25,341 nt of DNA from JBDNDK01 sp046719185 (GTDB taxonomy: Bacteria > Armatimonadota > UBA5829): NCBI GenBank assembly GCA_046719185.1, contig JBDNDK010000016.1, positions 1 to 25,341 of the forward strand, in the 5' to 3' direction. The position numbers were made by a program, and so were the translations under genes. Each line of letters starts with the position of its first letter. Position 1 is the first letter of the stretch. The notes below the pieces were generated by a model. That model made no database searches. It saw only the letters and a list, made by a program, of their open reading frames with translations, and had not been told where the DNA came from. Shown here in pieces: positions 1-6,909 of this stretch.

Positions 1-337
1 CCAAATTCACAACAGCATCAAGTGGCTTGTCTATCTCGGATAACGCAACATCTAATGCTTCAGCCTGTGCAATTGTTCTTGGAAATCCATCTAAAAGATA
101 TCCTCTATCTCCAACACTAGCAAGCTTTTCTTTTGCAATTGAAATCACAACTTCATCAGGAACCAGCTCGCCAACATCCATATAAGATTTTGCTTTCAGT
201 CCAACCTCTGTGCCATTAGCAACGGCTTCTCTTAGAGCATTGCCAGTTGAAATATGCTCAACACCAAGTTTTTCAACTAATAATGTTGCTTGTGTTCCCT
301 TTCCAGCTCCCGGAGGTCCAAATAATACTAATCTCAA
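1..337 (-). CDS. adk: Adenylate kinase, N-terminal part (runs off the window)
   Basis: Catalyses ATP + AMP = 2 ADP in the cytosol. The visible 112 residues begin MRLVLFGPPGAGKGTQ, with the P-loop GPPGAGKGT at residues 7-15, followed by the AMP-binding segment HISTGN and the motif GYLLDGFPRT. The family more often has STGD where this protein has STGN. The start is taken as TTG at 337-335: it gives the canonical N-terminus and is preceded by AAGGTG at a spacing of 7. The gene follows secY after a 77-bp A+T-rich gap, the usual secY-adk order of spc operons. The C-terminal half lies outside the window. Identification is secure; only the TTG start is inferred. Confidence 0.96.
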   Translation of the reverse strand, partial: MRLVLFGPPGAGKGTQATLLVEKLGVEHISTGNALREAVANGTEVGLKAKSYMDVGELVPDEVVISIAKEKLASVGDRGYLLDGFPRTIAQAEALDVALSEIDKPLDAVVNL

Positions 338-414
338 AATCTTACACCTTTCGTCTATAAATATACCAAATACTTATGCAATTTTTAGCAAACTATTATT
401 ATCTCATATTTTTA

Positions 415-1695
415 TTATTTTATAAAGCCATCATAGTGTCTCATAACTAAATGAGACTCTATTGCCTGCATTGTATCTAATGCAACACCAACAACAATTA
501 ATAGTGATGTTCCACCAATTAAACTAAATGATGTAATACCTGTCCACTGTGGAACATAATACTGCATTAAAGCTATTGTTGCAAGAAACAAAGCTCCAGC
601 TAAAGTTATTCTTGTCATAACCTTATCAAGATAATCTTGTGTAGGCTTTCCAGGTCTGATGCCGGGTATAAAACTTCCCCATTTTTTCAAATTATCAGAT
701 ACATCTTTTACATTGAATGTAACTGCTGTATAAAAGTAGGTGAAGAATACAATCATACCAGCATATACAAGTGAACCCCACCATGAATGTCCAGGTGCTA
801 AACTATTTGCTATCCTATAAAACAAACTTGTTGTATCTCCATGAGTAAACAAGCTTGCAATAGTCATTGGAAAATATTGAATCGATACTGCAAAAATAAT
901 TGGTATAACACCAGCAGAGTTCACCTTAAGCGGCAAGAAACTGGATTGCCCACCAACCATTTTATTTGTTCCAACTATTCTTTTTGCATGCTGAATAGGT
1001 ATTCTTCTCTGAGCCTGCGTGATGGCACATATAAATGCTATTGTTGCAATAAACAATATGAATAATATTGCAACACCACTATAATTTCCATTAGTTAAAA
1101 GCTCAACCTGAATAGTTCTAAATACTTCGCTTGGGAAGAATGCAACAATTCCCATAAAAATAACTATGGAAACACCATTTCCAATCCCTTTTTCTGAAAT
1201 CTGTTCACCAAGCCACATTAAAAATGCTGTTCCTGCAACTAGAATAATTGCAGTCTGAATTGTAAACAACCATCCAGAATCAATTAAAGCACCACTGCTA
1301 GCTAGCAACCTAGTTGTTCCTAGTGCTTGCATAAAACCAAGCACACCAGTCAACCATCTGGTGTATAATTTAATCTTTTTTTGACCAGATGCTCCTTCTT
1401 TTTGCATTTCCTCAAGTTGTGGAATTGCAATTGTTAAAAGCTGCATTATAATAGATGCATTAATGTAAGGCATTATACCCATTGCAAAAATGGTAAATTT
1501 CTTAAATGCACCGCCCGTAAAAGCATTAAAAATATCAAATAACCCACCTGAAAACCTATCTGAAAGAATAGTTGGGTTTACACCGGGAATCTGTATATGA
1601 AGTCCAACCACATACACAGCAAACATTGCAAAAAGAAATGTAAGCCTGTTTTTTAGATCTGGTACTTTAAATGCAGAAGCTACGGACGATAACAT
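415..1695 (-). CDS. secY: Preprotein translocase subunit SecY
   Basis: Central channel of the SecYEG translocon in the inner membrane. The product is 426 aa, the normal length, with about ten hydrophobic segments, the first near residues 18-36. Family landmarks are visible: QIPGVNP (35-41) at the end of the first membrane segment, SEKGIGNG (167-174), the cytosolic loop QRRIPIQ (229-235) and GIRPG (345-349) in the loop that contacts SecA and the ribosome. ATG at 1695 follows GGAGG with 9 nt between. The gene begins 1 bp after rplO, so the two are probably translationally coupled. Nothing looks truncated. Confidence 0.98.
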   Translation of the reverse strand: MLSSVASAFKVPDLKNRLTFLFAMFAVYVVGLHIQIPGVNPTILSDRFSGGLFDIFNAFTGGAFKKFTIFAMGIMPYINASIIMQLLTIAIPQLEEMQKEGASGQKKIKLYTRWLTGVLGFMQALGTTRLLASSGALIDSGWLFTIQTAIILVAGTAFLMWLGEQISEKGIGNGVSIVIFMGIVAFFPSEVFRTIQVELLTNGNYSGVAILFILFIATIAFICAITQAQRRIPIQHAKRIVGTNKMVGGQSSFLPLKVNSAGVIPIIFAVSIQYFPMTIASLFTHGDTTSLFYRIANSLAPGHSWWGSLVYAGMIVFFTYFYTAVTFNVKDVSDNLKKWGSFIPGIRPGKPTQDYLDKVMTRITLAGALFLATIALMQYYVPQWTGITSFSLIGGTSLLIVVGVALDTMQAIESHLVMRHYDGFIK

Positions 1696-1696
1696 A

Positions 1697-2140
1697 TTAT
1701 AGAACCTCCACAGTGCCGCCGGCGGCTTTTATCTTCTCTTCAGCAGACTTACTAAATTTGTGTGCTTTAACAGTTAAAGCCTTTGTAATCTCGCCGTCAC
1801 CAAGAATCTTTATGCCATCTTTAAGCTTCCCTACAAGTCCAGCCTTTATCAATACTTCTGGAGTAACCTCTATACCAGCATCAAATCTTTCTAAGTCTTC
1901 AATATTAACAACAGCATATTCTATTCTATTAACATTTCTAAAGCCAGGTTTTTGAGGAAGTCTTCTATATAAAGGTGTTTGACCACCTTCAAAACCAGGT
2001 CTTACACCACCGCCAGATCTTGCCTTCTGACCTTTATGTCCCTTACCGGCTGTAGTTCCCTGTCCAGAACCTGTTCCTCTACCAACACGCTTTTTTGAAT
2101 GTGTTGATCCAGGAGCAGGTGAAAGATCATTAAGTCTCAT
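1697..2140 (-). CDS. rplO: 50S ribosomal protein L15 (uL15)
   Basis: Large-subunit assembly protein that binds 23S rRNA. At 147 aa it has normal length. The N-terminus MRLNDLSPAPGSTHSKKRVG is typical, followed by the glycine- and lysine-rich extended region (GRGTGSGQGTTAGKGHKGQKAR) and a globular C-terminal domain from about residue 70. The ATG overlaps the rpmD stop by 4 bp, a classic coupling arrangement, and secY starts 1 bp downstream. Confidence 0.98.
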   Translation of the reverse strand: MRLNDLSPAPGSTHSKKRVGRGTGSGQGTTAGKGHKGQKARSGGGVRPGFEGGQTPLYRRLPQKPGFRNVNRIEYAVVNIEDLERFDAGIEVTPEVLIKAGLVGKLKDGIKILGDGEITKALTVKAHKFSKSAEEKIKAAGGTVEVL

Positions 2141-2334
2141 TCTTTAACCTCCACAGGCTCTTGCAGCTCTTCTACATCTAGCAGATATCTTACTTTATTA
2201 ATCATGCCAAGAACAGCTTCACTGTCATTTTGTATAACGCTTGAACCCACTTTTCCAAGTCCAAGAGCTTTTACAGTATTTCTCTGTCTTTTGTTATAAC
2301 CTATAACACTTCTCTTAAGAGTCAATTTCAGCAT
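2137..2334 (-). CDS. rpmD: 50S ribosomal protein L30 (uL30)
   Basis: Small large-subunit protein, 65 aa, the short bacterial form. It contains the conserved pattern KRSVIGYNKRQRNTVKALGL and then KVGSSVIQNDSEAVLGMINKV. The ATG at 2334 is preceded by a GGGG-containing ribosome binding site. It is separated from rpsE by 50 bp holding a small hairpin followed by seven T residues, and overlaps rplO by 4 bp. Confidence 0.97.
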   Translation of the reverse strand: MLKLTLKRSVIGYNKRQRNTVKALGLGKVGSSVIQNDSEAVLGMINKVRYLLDVEELQEPVEVKE

Positions 2335-2362
2335 TTTTTTGCCCCGTCTCTTACAATATTAT

Positions 2363-2382
2363 TAAAAAAACAAGAACTCTTG
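2363..2382 (-). terminator. Weak terminator-like hairpin between rpsE and rpmD
   Basis: On the minus strand CAAGAGTTCTTG, a perfect palindrome at 2371-2382, is followed directly by seven T residues. It begins 2 nt after the rpsE stop codon. The stem can be only 4-5 bp, so full termination is unlikely. It may act as a pause or partial attenuation point that lowers rpmD-rplO-secY expression. Confidence 0.3.
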
Positions 2383-2384
2383 CA

Positions 2385-2975
2385 TTATTCATTAGTCTCT
2401 TCTGCAACTTCTTCATTTACAAATGTTGCAGAATGTTCAATACTCATCTCTTCCTGTGCACGCTTTTTTGCAAGCCAAGGAACTAATTCCTCAACTGTCT
2501 TTCCTCTTGCTGCTGCTACTTCATCTGCCCTTCTGAGGCTTTTCAAACATATCATTGTTGCCTTTGCAGTATTGATTGCATTACTTGATCCAAGACTTTT
2601 TGCAAGTACATCATGAATACCTGCAAGTTCAAGTATTGGTCTAACTGCACCACCAGCAACAACACCAGTACCTTGAGAAGCTGGCTTCATCCGAACATTT
2701 GCAGCACCAAATCTGTTTTCTGTTTCATGAGGTATTGTTGTTCCTACAATAGGAACTTCAATCATCTCTTTTTTTGCCTTTTCAACAGCTTTTCTTATAG
2801 CATCTGGTATTGCCCTTGCTTTTCCAAGACCAATTCCAACATGACCATTCTTGTCGCCAACAGCAACTAACACATTCCAGCTCAATGTTCGACCGCCTTT
2901 ATGTGTTTTCTGAACTTTATTTGTTCGGATTATTTGCTCTTCCAGATCTAAAGCATCCGCATTGATTTTAGCCAT
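2385..2975 (-). CDS. rpsE: 30S ribosomal protein S5 (uS5)
   Basis: Small-subunit protein at the mRNA entry and decoding region. The product is 196 aa. The N-terminal double-stranded-RNA-binding-type domain includes KGGRTLSWNVLVAVGDKNG and GIGLGKARAIPDAIRKA. The C-terminal domain has GGAVRPILELAGIHDVLAKS. The protein ends in a roughly 20-residue glutamate-rich tail that is not needed for the fold. ATG 2975 follows GGAGG closely. It starts 14 bp after rplR. Confidence 0.98.
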   Translation of the reverse strand: MAKINADALDLEEQIIRTNKVQKTHKGGRTLSWNVLVAVGDKNGHVGIGLGKARAIPDAIRKAVEKAKKEMIEVPIVGTTIPHETENRFGAANVRMKPASQGTGVVAGGAVRPILELAGIHDVLAKSLGSSNAINTAKATMICLKSLRRADEVAAARGKTVEELVPWLAKKRAQEEMSIEHSATFVNEEVAEETNE

Positions 2976-2989
2976 TTTTCCTCCAGAAC

Positions 2990-3349
2990 CTAGAACTTCA
3001 GCCCGGCTTCACGAGCACCATCTGCAAGTGCAGCAACTCGACCATGATACTTATATCCGCCTCTATCAAAACATACTGTTGAAATACCCTTCTCAACAGC
3101 TCTTTTTCCAAGAAGCTCGCCTACTTTTTTTGCAGATTCCTTATTTCCACCATACTTTATCTCAGACTTTATTTCCTTATCTATAGAAGAAGCAGATACT
3201 AATGTTCTTCCGCTCTCATCATCAATAATCTGAGCATATATATTTGTCAAACTTCTAAATACATTTAACCTAGGCTTCTGCTCATTACCAGAAATCTTAT
3301 TTCTAATCCTTCTGTGTCTTTTTTGCCTAAGCAACTCTTTCTTAAGCAT
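2990..3349 (-). CDS. rplR: 50S ribosomal protein L18 (uL18)
   Basis: Binds 5S rRNA in the central protuberance together with L5. The product is 119 aa with the basic N-terminus LRQKRHRRIRNKISG, the segment KPRLNVFRSLTNIYAQIIDD and the C-terminal FDRGGYKYHGRVAALADGAREAGL, all typical. ATG 3349 has the ribosome binding site GGAGGAATTAA. It is preceded by an unusually long 147-bp spacer with strong RNA-folding potential, where most spc operons have only a few bases. Confidence 0.98.
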   Translation of the reverse strand: MLKKELLRQKRHRRIRNKISGNEQKPRLNVFRSLTNIYAQIIDDESGRTLVSASSIDKEIKSEIKYGGNKESAKKVGELLGKRAVEKGISTVCFDRGGYKYHGRVAALADGAREAGLKF

Positions 3350-3362
3350 TTAATTCCTCCAA

Positions 3363-3479
3363 GGCATTTGGTCCTATAATTTATAGGATTGGTGTTCACC
3401 ACATTTGGCATAGCCATTCGCCCGCACCATTATTGCCAATACAATACCATCTGCCACATCGCGAATAAGCACCAAATGC
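3363..3479 (-). promoter_or_regulatory. Candidate structured RNA element in the rplF-rplR spacer
   Basis: The minus-strand transcript can form a 9-bp closing stem, GCATTTGGT (3471-3479) with ACCAAATGC (3363-3371). Inside, in order, are: ATTCGC (3461-3466) with GCGAAT (3415-3420); TATTG/CAATA around 3431-3446; TGGC-TAT-GCCA (3404-3414); TGGT-GAAC-ACCA (3391-3402); and TCCTAT/ATAGGA (3372-3388). A second copy of CCAAATG at about 3402-3408 could compete for the same 5' arm, so two alternative folds exist. The segment is more G+C-rich than its A+T-rich flanks and ends just before the rplR ribosome binding site. It could be an autogenous r-protein site, a riboswitch-like leader, a processing site or a small mobile-element remnant. 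I recognise no known family. Its only ORFs are very short (9 and 18 codons) and lack ribosome binding sites. Confidence 0.5.
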
Positions 3480-3496
3480 AGATTATAAATAAATAA

Positions 3497-4054
3497 TTAT
3501 TTAGCTTTTGCAGCTTTTCCAGCTTTTCTTCTTATAACTTCATCAGAGTATTTTATACCCTTGCCCTTATATGGCTCAGGTGGCTTTTTAGCTCTGATTA
3601 ATGCTGCCTGCTGTCCAACTGTTTCTTTATCAATTCCTCTAACAATAACAAAAGGTGACCTTGTGTTAGTATCCTGACCAACTTCAAATGATATTCCATC
3701 CATTGGCTCAATAACCACCGGATGTGAATAACCTACTGATAAATTTAAGTTTTTCCCTTGAAGCTCTGCTCTATATCCAACACCAATTACATCAAGCCTT
3801 TTTTCATAACCATTAGTTACACCAATAACCATATTGTTTACAAGTGATCTAACTAATCCGTGCAAAGCCATATTCTCTTTGCTATCTGATTCACGCTCAC
3901 ATATAATCTTGCCATCTTCTACTTTTACTTTAATGGCAGGTATAGTCGGTCTTGTGAGCTCACCTTTTGGACCTTTTACAGTCATCATGCCATCTTTTTC
4001 TGTGAAAGTTACACCAGAAGGCAATGGTATTGGCAATATTCCAATTCTACTCAT
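3497..4054 (-). CDS. rplF: 50S ribosomal protein L6 (uL6)
   Basis: Binds 23S rRNA near the sarcin-ricin loop and the factor-binding site. At 185 aa it has the usual two repeated domains. It starts MSRIGILPIPLPSGVTF and has the signature PFVIVRGIDKETVGQQAALIRAKKPPEPYKGKGI near the C-terminus, ending in a lysine-rich tail. It starts 18 bp after rpsH and is followed by the long structured spacer before rplR. Confidence 0.98.
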   Translation of the reverse strand: MSRIGILPIPLPSGVTFTEKDGMMTVKGPKGELTRPTIPAIKVKVEDGKIICERESDSKENMALHGLVRSLVNNMVIGVTNGYEKRLDVIGVGYRAELQGKNLNLSVGYSHPVVIEPMDGISFEVGQDTNTRSPFVIVRGIDKETVGQQAALIRAKKPPEPYKGKGIKYSDEVIRRKAGKAAKAK

Positions 4055-4072
4055 CTGTATTCCTTTCTATTC

Positions 4073-4471
4073 CTACCATATATAGCAAAGTACTTCGCCA
4101 CCAATGCCAAGCTTCCGAGCCTCACGATCTGTCATTACACCTTTTGATGTACTGATTATCGCAACACCAAGTCCACGAAGTACACGAGGCACTTTGTCTC
4201 TCTTGGCATAAACTCTAAGACCGGGCTTGCTGACTCTTTTTAGGTTAGATATAATCTTTTCCTGTTTTGGACCATATTTTAAAACTATCTTTGCCATAGG
4301 AAATTTTGAATCCTTTAGCATATCATAGCCTTTTATAAAGCCCTCGTCCTGCAAGATACGGACAATTTCCATATTTAGCTTTGAGGCCGGAACTACTACT
4401 GTTTCATGCTTTGCTGAATTAGCATTGCGAACCCTAGTAAGAAGATCGGCCACAGGATCGGTAAACGTCAT
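4073..4471 (-). CDS. rpsH: 30S ribosomal protein S8 (uS8)
   Basis: Binds the central domain of 16S rRNA; in E. coli S8 is also the translational repressor of the spc operon. The product is 132 aa, starting MTFTDPVADLLTRVRNA and containing the conserved C-terminal segment ISTSKGVMTDREARKLGIGG. The frame is open 10 codons further upstream, but ATG at 4471 is chosen because the protein then starts canonically and GGAGG lies at a good spacing (GGAGGATCAAGTATG). A near-consensus promoter lies about 40 bp upstream, so this gene may begin its own transcript. Confidence 0.97.
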   Translation of the reverse strand: MTFTDPVADLLTRVRNANSAKHETVVVPASKLNMEIVRILQDEGFIKGYDMLKDSKFPMAKIVLKYGPKQEKIISNLKRVSKPGLRVYAKRDKVPRVLRGLGVAIISTSKGVMTDREARKLGIGGEVLCYIW

Positions 4472-4490
4472 ACTTGATCCTCCGTATACC

Positions 4491-4528
4491 GAGCAGCACA
4501 AGATTTAATGTTACCATTAGTGCTACTC
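4491..4528. repeat. Inverted repeat flanking the rpsH promoter -10
   Basis: Plus-strand arms gagcagcac (4491-4499) and gtgctactc (4520-4528) are complementary over 9 bp with one G-T wobble in RNA, separated by 20 bp that contains the -10 hexamer. It could be a DNA operator at the promoter, or a hairpin in read-through mRNA just upstream of the rpsH ribosome binding site. Both are inferences from position. Confidence 0.55.
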
Positions 4529-4536
4529 GTTGTCAA
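4508..4536 (-). promoter_or_regulatory. Sigma-70-type promoter before rpsH
   Basis: On the minus strand TTGACA (4531-4536), a 17-bp spacer and TAACAT (4508-4513). Directly upstream is an A/T-only tract of about 20 bp (4537-4560 region) resembling an UP element. Predicted transcription starts near 4501, giving a leader of about 30 nt to the rpsH ATG. This would split the spc operon so that rpsH to adk can be transcribed independently of the S10 genes and the EF-G-like gene. Confidence 0.72.
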
Positions 4537-4563
4537 ACAATTTATTTTTTTATTTTTTATGTT

Positions 4564-4587
4564 CCTACAATTCTTAAGAATGATAGG
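4564..4587. repeat. Palindrome upstream of the rpsH promoter
   Basis: A perfect 12-bp palindrome ATTCTTAAGAAT (4570-4581) is extended outward by CCTA/TAGG with two intervening unpaired positions. It sits about 30 bp upstream of the -35. On the plus strand it is followed by a T-rich run, which looks terminator-like, but no plus-strand gene ends here. A protein-binding site is an alternative reading. Confidence 0.4.
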
Positions 4588-4614
4588 TTTTTATTTTAAA
4601 TCTGAAAAGTATTT

Positions 4615-4800
4615 CTACCAGCTTGACTTTGTAACTCCAGGAATTAAACCTTTGTGTGCCATTTCCCTAAAGCATATTCTGCAAAGTCCAAATCTTCTAA
4701 TATAACCTCTTGGTCTACCGCACATACTGCATCTATTATATGCTTGAACCTTAAACCTTGCTGGTCTCTTTTGCTTTTCAATTAGGCATTGTTTTGCCAT
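4615..4800 (-). CDS. rpsN: 30S ribosomal protein S14, zinc-binding type (uS14)
   Basis: Small-subunit head protein in the short, zinc-binding (type Z) form, 61 aa. The zinc ligands are C24-x2-C27 and C40-x2-C43 within NRCSMCGRPRGYIRRFGLCRICFRE. It ends in the typical GLIPGVTKSSW. It follows the EF-G-like gene by 26 bp with an AGGAG ribosome binding site, and is followed by a 143-bp spacer carrying the rpsH promoter. All four cysteines are present, so it should need zinc. Confidence 0.98.
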   Translation of the reverse strand: MAKQCLIEKQKRPARFKVQAYNRCSMCGRPRGYIRRFGLCRICFREMAHKGLIPGVTKSSW

Positions 4801-4826
4801 AACTTGCCAACTCCTATTTCTTTGAG

Positions 4827-6896
4827 TTATTCTTCCTGCTTCTCTACAGCTGCTTCTGCAATTATCTGCTGTGCTGTATGTGCAGGTACTTCCTCATAAT
4901 GTGAGAACTTCGCTGAAAATCTGCCTCGTCCTCTAGCAATTGATCTTAAATCTATGCTATATCTTAGAATTTCACTTTGTGGAGCAAGAGCTTTTATTCT
5001 TTGTCTGCCACCACCAATTGGCTCCATTCCACCAATCTTTCCTCTTTTAGCATTTAAATCGCCAATCACATCACCCATATATTCTTCCGGAACTATCACT
5101 TCAAGCTCCATAATCGGTTCCAGAATAACAGGAGATGCTTTCTCCGCTGCTGCTTTGAATGCTAATCTTCCAGCAAGCTGAAATGCCATATCTGATGAAT
5201 CAACGCTGTGATAACTTCCATCATAACATGTTGCTTTAACATCAACTACCGGGTAACCAGCCAGTATTCCCTGTTCCATTGCTTCTCTGATACCCTTATC
5301 AACAGATGGTATCCAGTTTCTTGGTATTGCACCACCAACTATTGCATCTACAAATTCATAACCTTTTCCTGTATTTGCTTCTAATCTAATCCAGCAATCA
5401 CCAAACTGACCACGTCCACCTGATTGCTTTTTATGCTTGCCTTGTGCTTCAGCTGAACCTTTAATTGTCTCACGATATGCAATCTTTGGAGTTGCTGTTT
5501 CAACCTCAACACCAAATTTTCTATGTAATCTACCAACAATAATATCTACATGAGTCTCACCAATTCCTGACATAAGTGTTTGACCTGTGTCAGGATCTCT
5601 ATATGTAGTAAATGTTGGGTCTTCTTCAGCAAGCTTTTGCAAGCCAGGACCTAACTTATCCTCATCAGCTTTAGTCTTTGCAGAAACAGCTAATGAATAC
5701 ACAGGCTCCGGAAACTCTATAGGATCCAGAATAATTATATTATTCTTATCACACAATGTATCTCCAGTTGCTGTGACTGAAAGCTTTGCAACAGCACCAA
5801 TATCACCAGCTGTTATCTCAGCTGTAGCTTCCTGTGTCTTACCTCTAACAAAATATATCTGTCCAACTCTTTCATCATGATCTTTAGATGAATTCCAAAT
5901 GTGTGAATCTGACTTAATACTACCACTAAAAACTCTAAAATAAGTCAGCTTTCCAACATACGGGTCTGCCATTGTTTTGAATACTAATGCACAGAACGGA
6001 CCATCATGTTTTCTTTCAATCTCTTCTCCAGTAGCAGACTTACCTTTAACTGCAGCAACATGATCAGGTGATGGTGCACTTGATACAATAAAATCCAACA
6101 ATGTATCAATTCCTACCATCTTTATTCCTGACCCGCATAATACAGGGAAAATTTGTCCAGAAGTAACACCAATCTCAAGACCCTTGGCCACTTCTTCATC
6201 AGATAAAGTTCCTTCCTCAAAGAACTTCTCCATTAAACTGTCATCCATCTCTGCAATTGATTCTATTAGCTCATTTCTTCTAGTCTCATATTCATCAGAT
6301 ATATCAGATGGAATCTCAGTCTCACTTATTTTTCCATTAGACCATGTAAATGCTTTATGAGAAAGAAGATCAACTACACCATTAAATGTGTCTTCTTTTC
6401 CAATTGGCAGCTGAAGTGCTACTACTTTATTTCCAAATCTACCTCTCAATGCTTCGAGAGTAGCATAAAAATCAGAATTTTCCTTTTCCAACTTATTAAC
6501 AAAGAACATTTTTGAGATCCCTCTTTCTTCAGAAAGATCCCATGCTGTTTCTGTGCCTACTTCTATAGTGCCATTTGCATCTACCACTATAAGAGCAGTT
6601 TCAACAGCCCTTAAAGCACTTATTACATCACCCACAAAATCCGGATATCCCGGTGTATCTATAAAATTAATTTTCTTGTTTTTCCATTCACAAGGCAAAA
6701 CTGTAGCATTAATGCTCATTTTCCTTGTTTGCTCATCCGGGTCGAAATCACTTGCTGAGCTTCCATCATCAACCCGTCCCACTCTGCTAATTGCACCACA
6801 AGCAAAAAGCATTGATTCTGCTAAAGAACTCTTTCCAGTACCACCATGTCCTACAAGTGCTACATTTCTTATAGATCCAATCGGATAAGCTTTCAT
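4827..6896 (-). CDS. EF-G-like translational GTPase (second EF-G paralogue)
   Basis: A 689-aa protein with full EF-G architecture: GTPase domain (about 8-275), then domains II to V, including KKQSGGRGQFGDCW of domain IV and VPEEYMGDVIGDLNAKRGKI of domain V. The P-loop is GHGGTGKS (16-23) rather than AHIDAGKT, G3 is DTPG (80-83), and the switch I region reads TRKMSIN where canonical EF-G has ERGITIT. These mark the 'elongation factor G-like' branch, distinct from the fusA in this window. The G4 motif is NKLE (134-137) instead of NKxD, an unusual change. ATG 6896 follows GGGAGG; the gene starts 13 bp after rplE and ends 26 bp before rpsN, so it is embedded in the spc operon. The function of this branch is unsettled; ribosome binding in recycling, rescue or assembly is plausible, but this is inference. 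Confidence 0.92.
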   Translation of the reverse strand: MKAYPIGSIRNVALVGHGGTGKSSLAESMLFACGAISRVGRVDDGSSASDFDPDEQTRKMSINATVLPCEWKNKKINFIDTPGYPDFVGDVISALRAVETALIVVDANGTIEVGTETAWDLSEERGISKMFFVNKLEKENSDFYATLEALRGRFGNKVVALQLPIGKEDTFNGVVDLLSHKAFTWSNGKISETEIPSDISDEYETRRNELIESIAEMDDSLMEKFFEEGTLSDEEVAKGLEIGVTSGQIFPVLCGSGIKMVGIDTLLDFIVSSAPSPDHVAAVKGKSATGEEIERKHDGPFCALVFKTMADPYVGKLTYFRVFSGSIKSDSHIWNSSKDHDERVGQIYFVRGKTQEATAEITAGDIGAVAKLSVTATGDTLCDKNNIIILDPIEFPEPVYSLAVSAKTKADEDKLGPGLQKLAEEDPTFTTYRDPDTGQTLMSGIGETHVDIIVGRLHRKFGVEVETATPKIAYRETIKGSAEAQGKHKKQSGGRGQFGDCWIRLEANTGKGYEFVDAIVGGAIPRNWIPSVDKGIREAMEQGILAGYPVVDVKATCYDGSYHSVDSSDMAFQLAGRLAFKAAAEKASPVILEPIMELEVIVPEEYMGDVIGDLNAKRGKIGGMEPIGGGRQRIKALAPQSEILRYSIDLRSIARGRGRFSAKFSHYEEVPAHTAQQIIAEAAVEKQEE

Positions 6897-6909
6897 TTAA
6901 TCACCCTCC

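Noticed and set aside
3412..3450. Very short minus-strand reading frames (9 and 18 codons) in the rplF-rplR spacer as possible leader peptides
   Set aside because: Neither has a Shine-Dalgarno sequence, and the helices explain the segment better; kept only as part of the structured element.
3363..3479. A miniature inverted-repeat transposon in the rplF-rplR spacer
   Set aside because: The 9-bp terminal inverted repeats fit, but I see no clear target-site duplication and no second copy in the window. Not excluded, only unsupported.
4564..4591. Plus-strand terminator at the palindrome before rpsH
   Set aside because: The T-rich run is on the plus strand, but no plus-strand gene lies upstream, so there is nothing to terminate.
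5587..5880. Plus-strand open frames opposite the EF-G-like gene (also 4954-5181 and 6553-6888)
   Set aside because: Serine-rich shadows of a strongly conserved coding sequence; no independent start signals.
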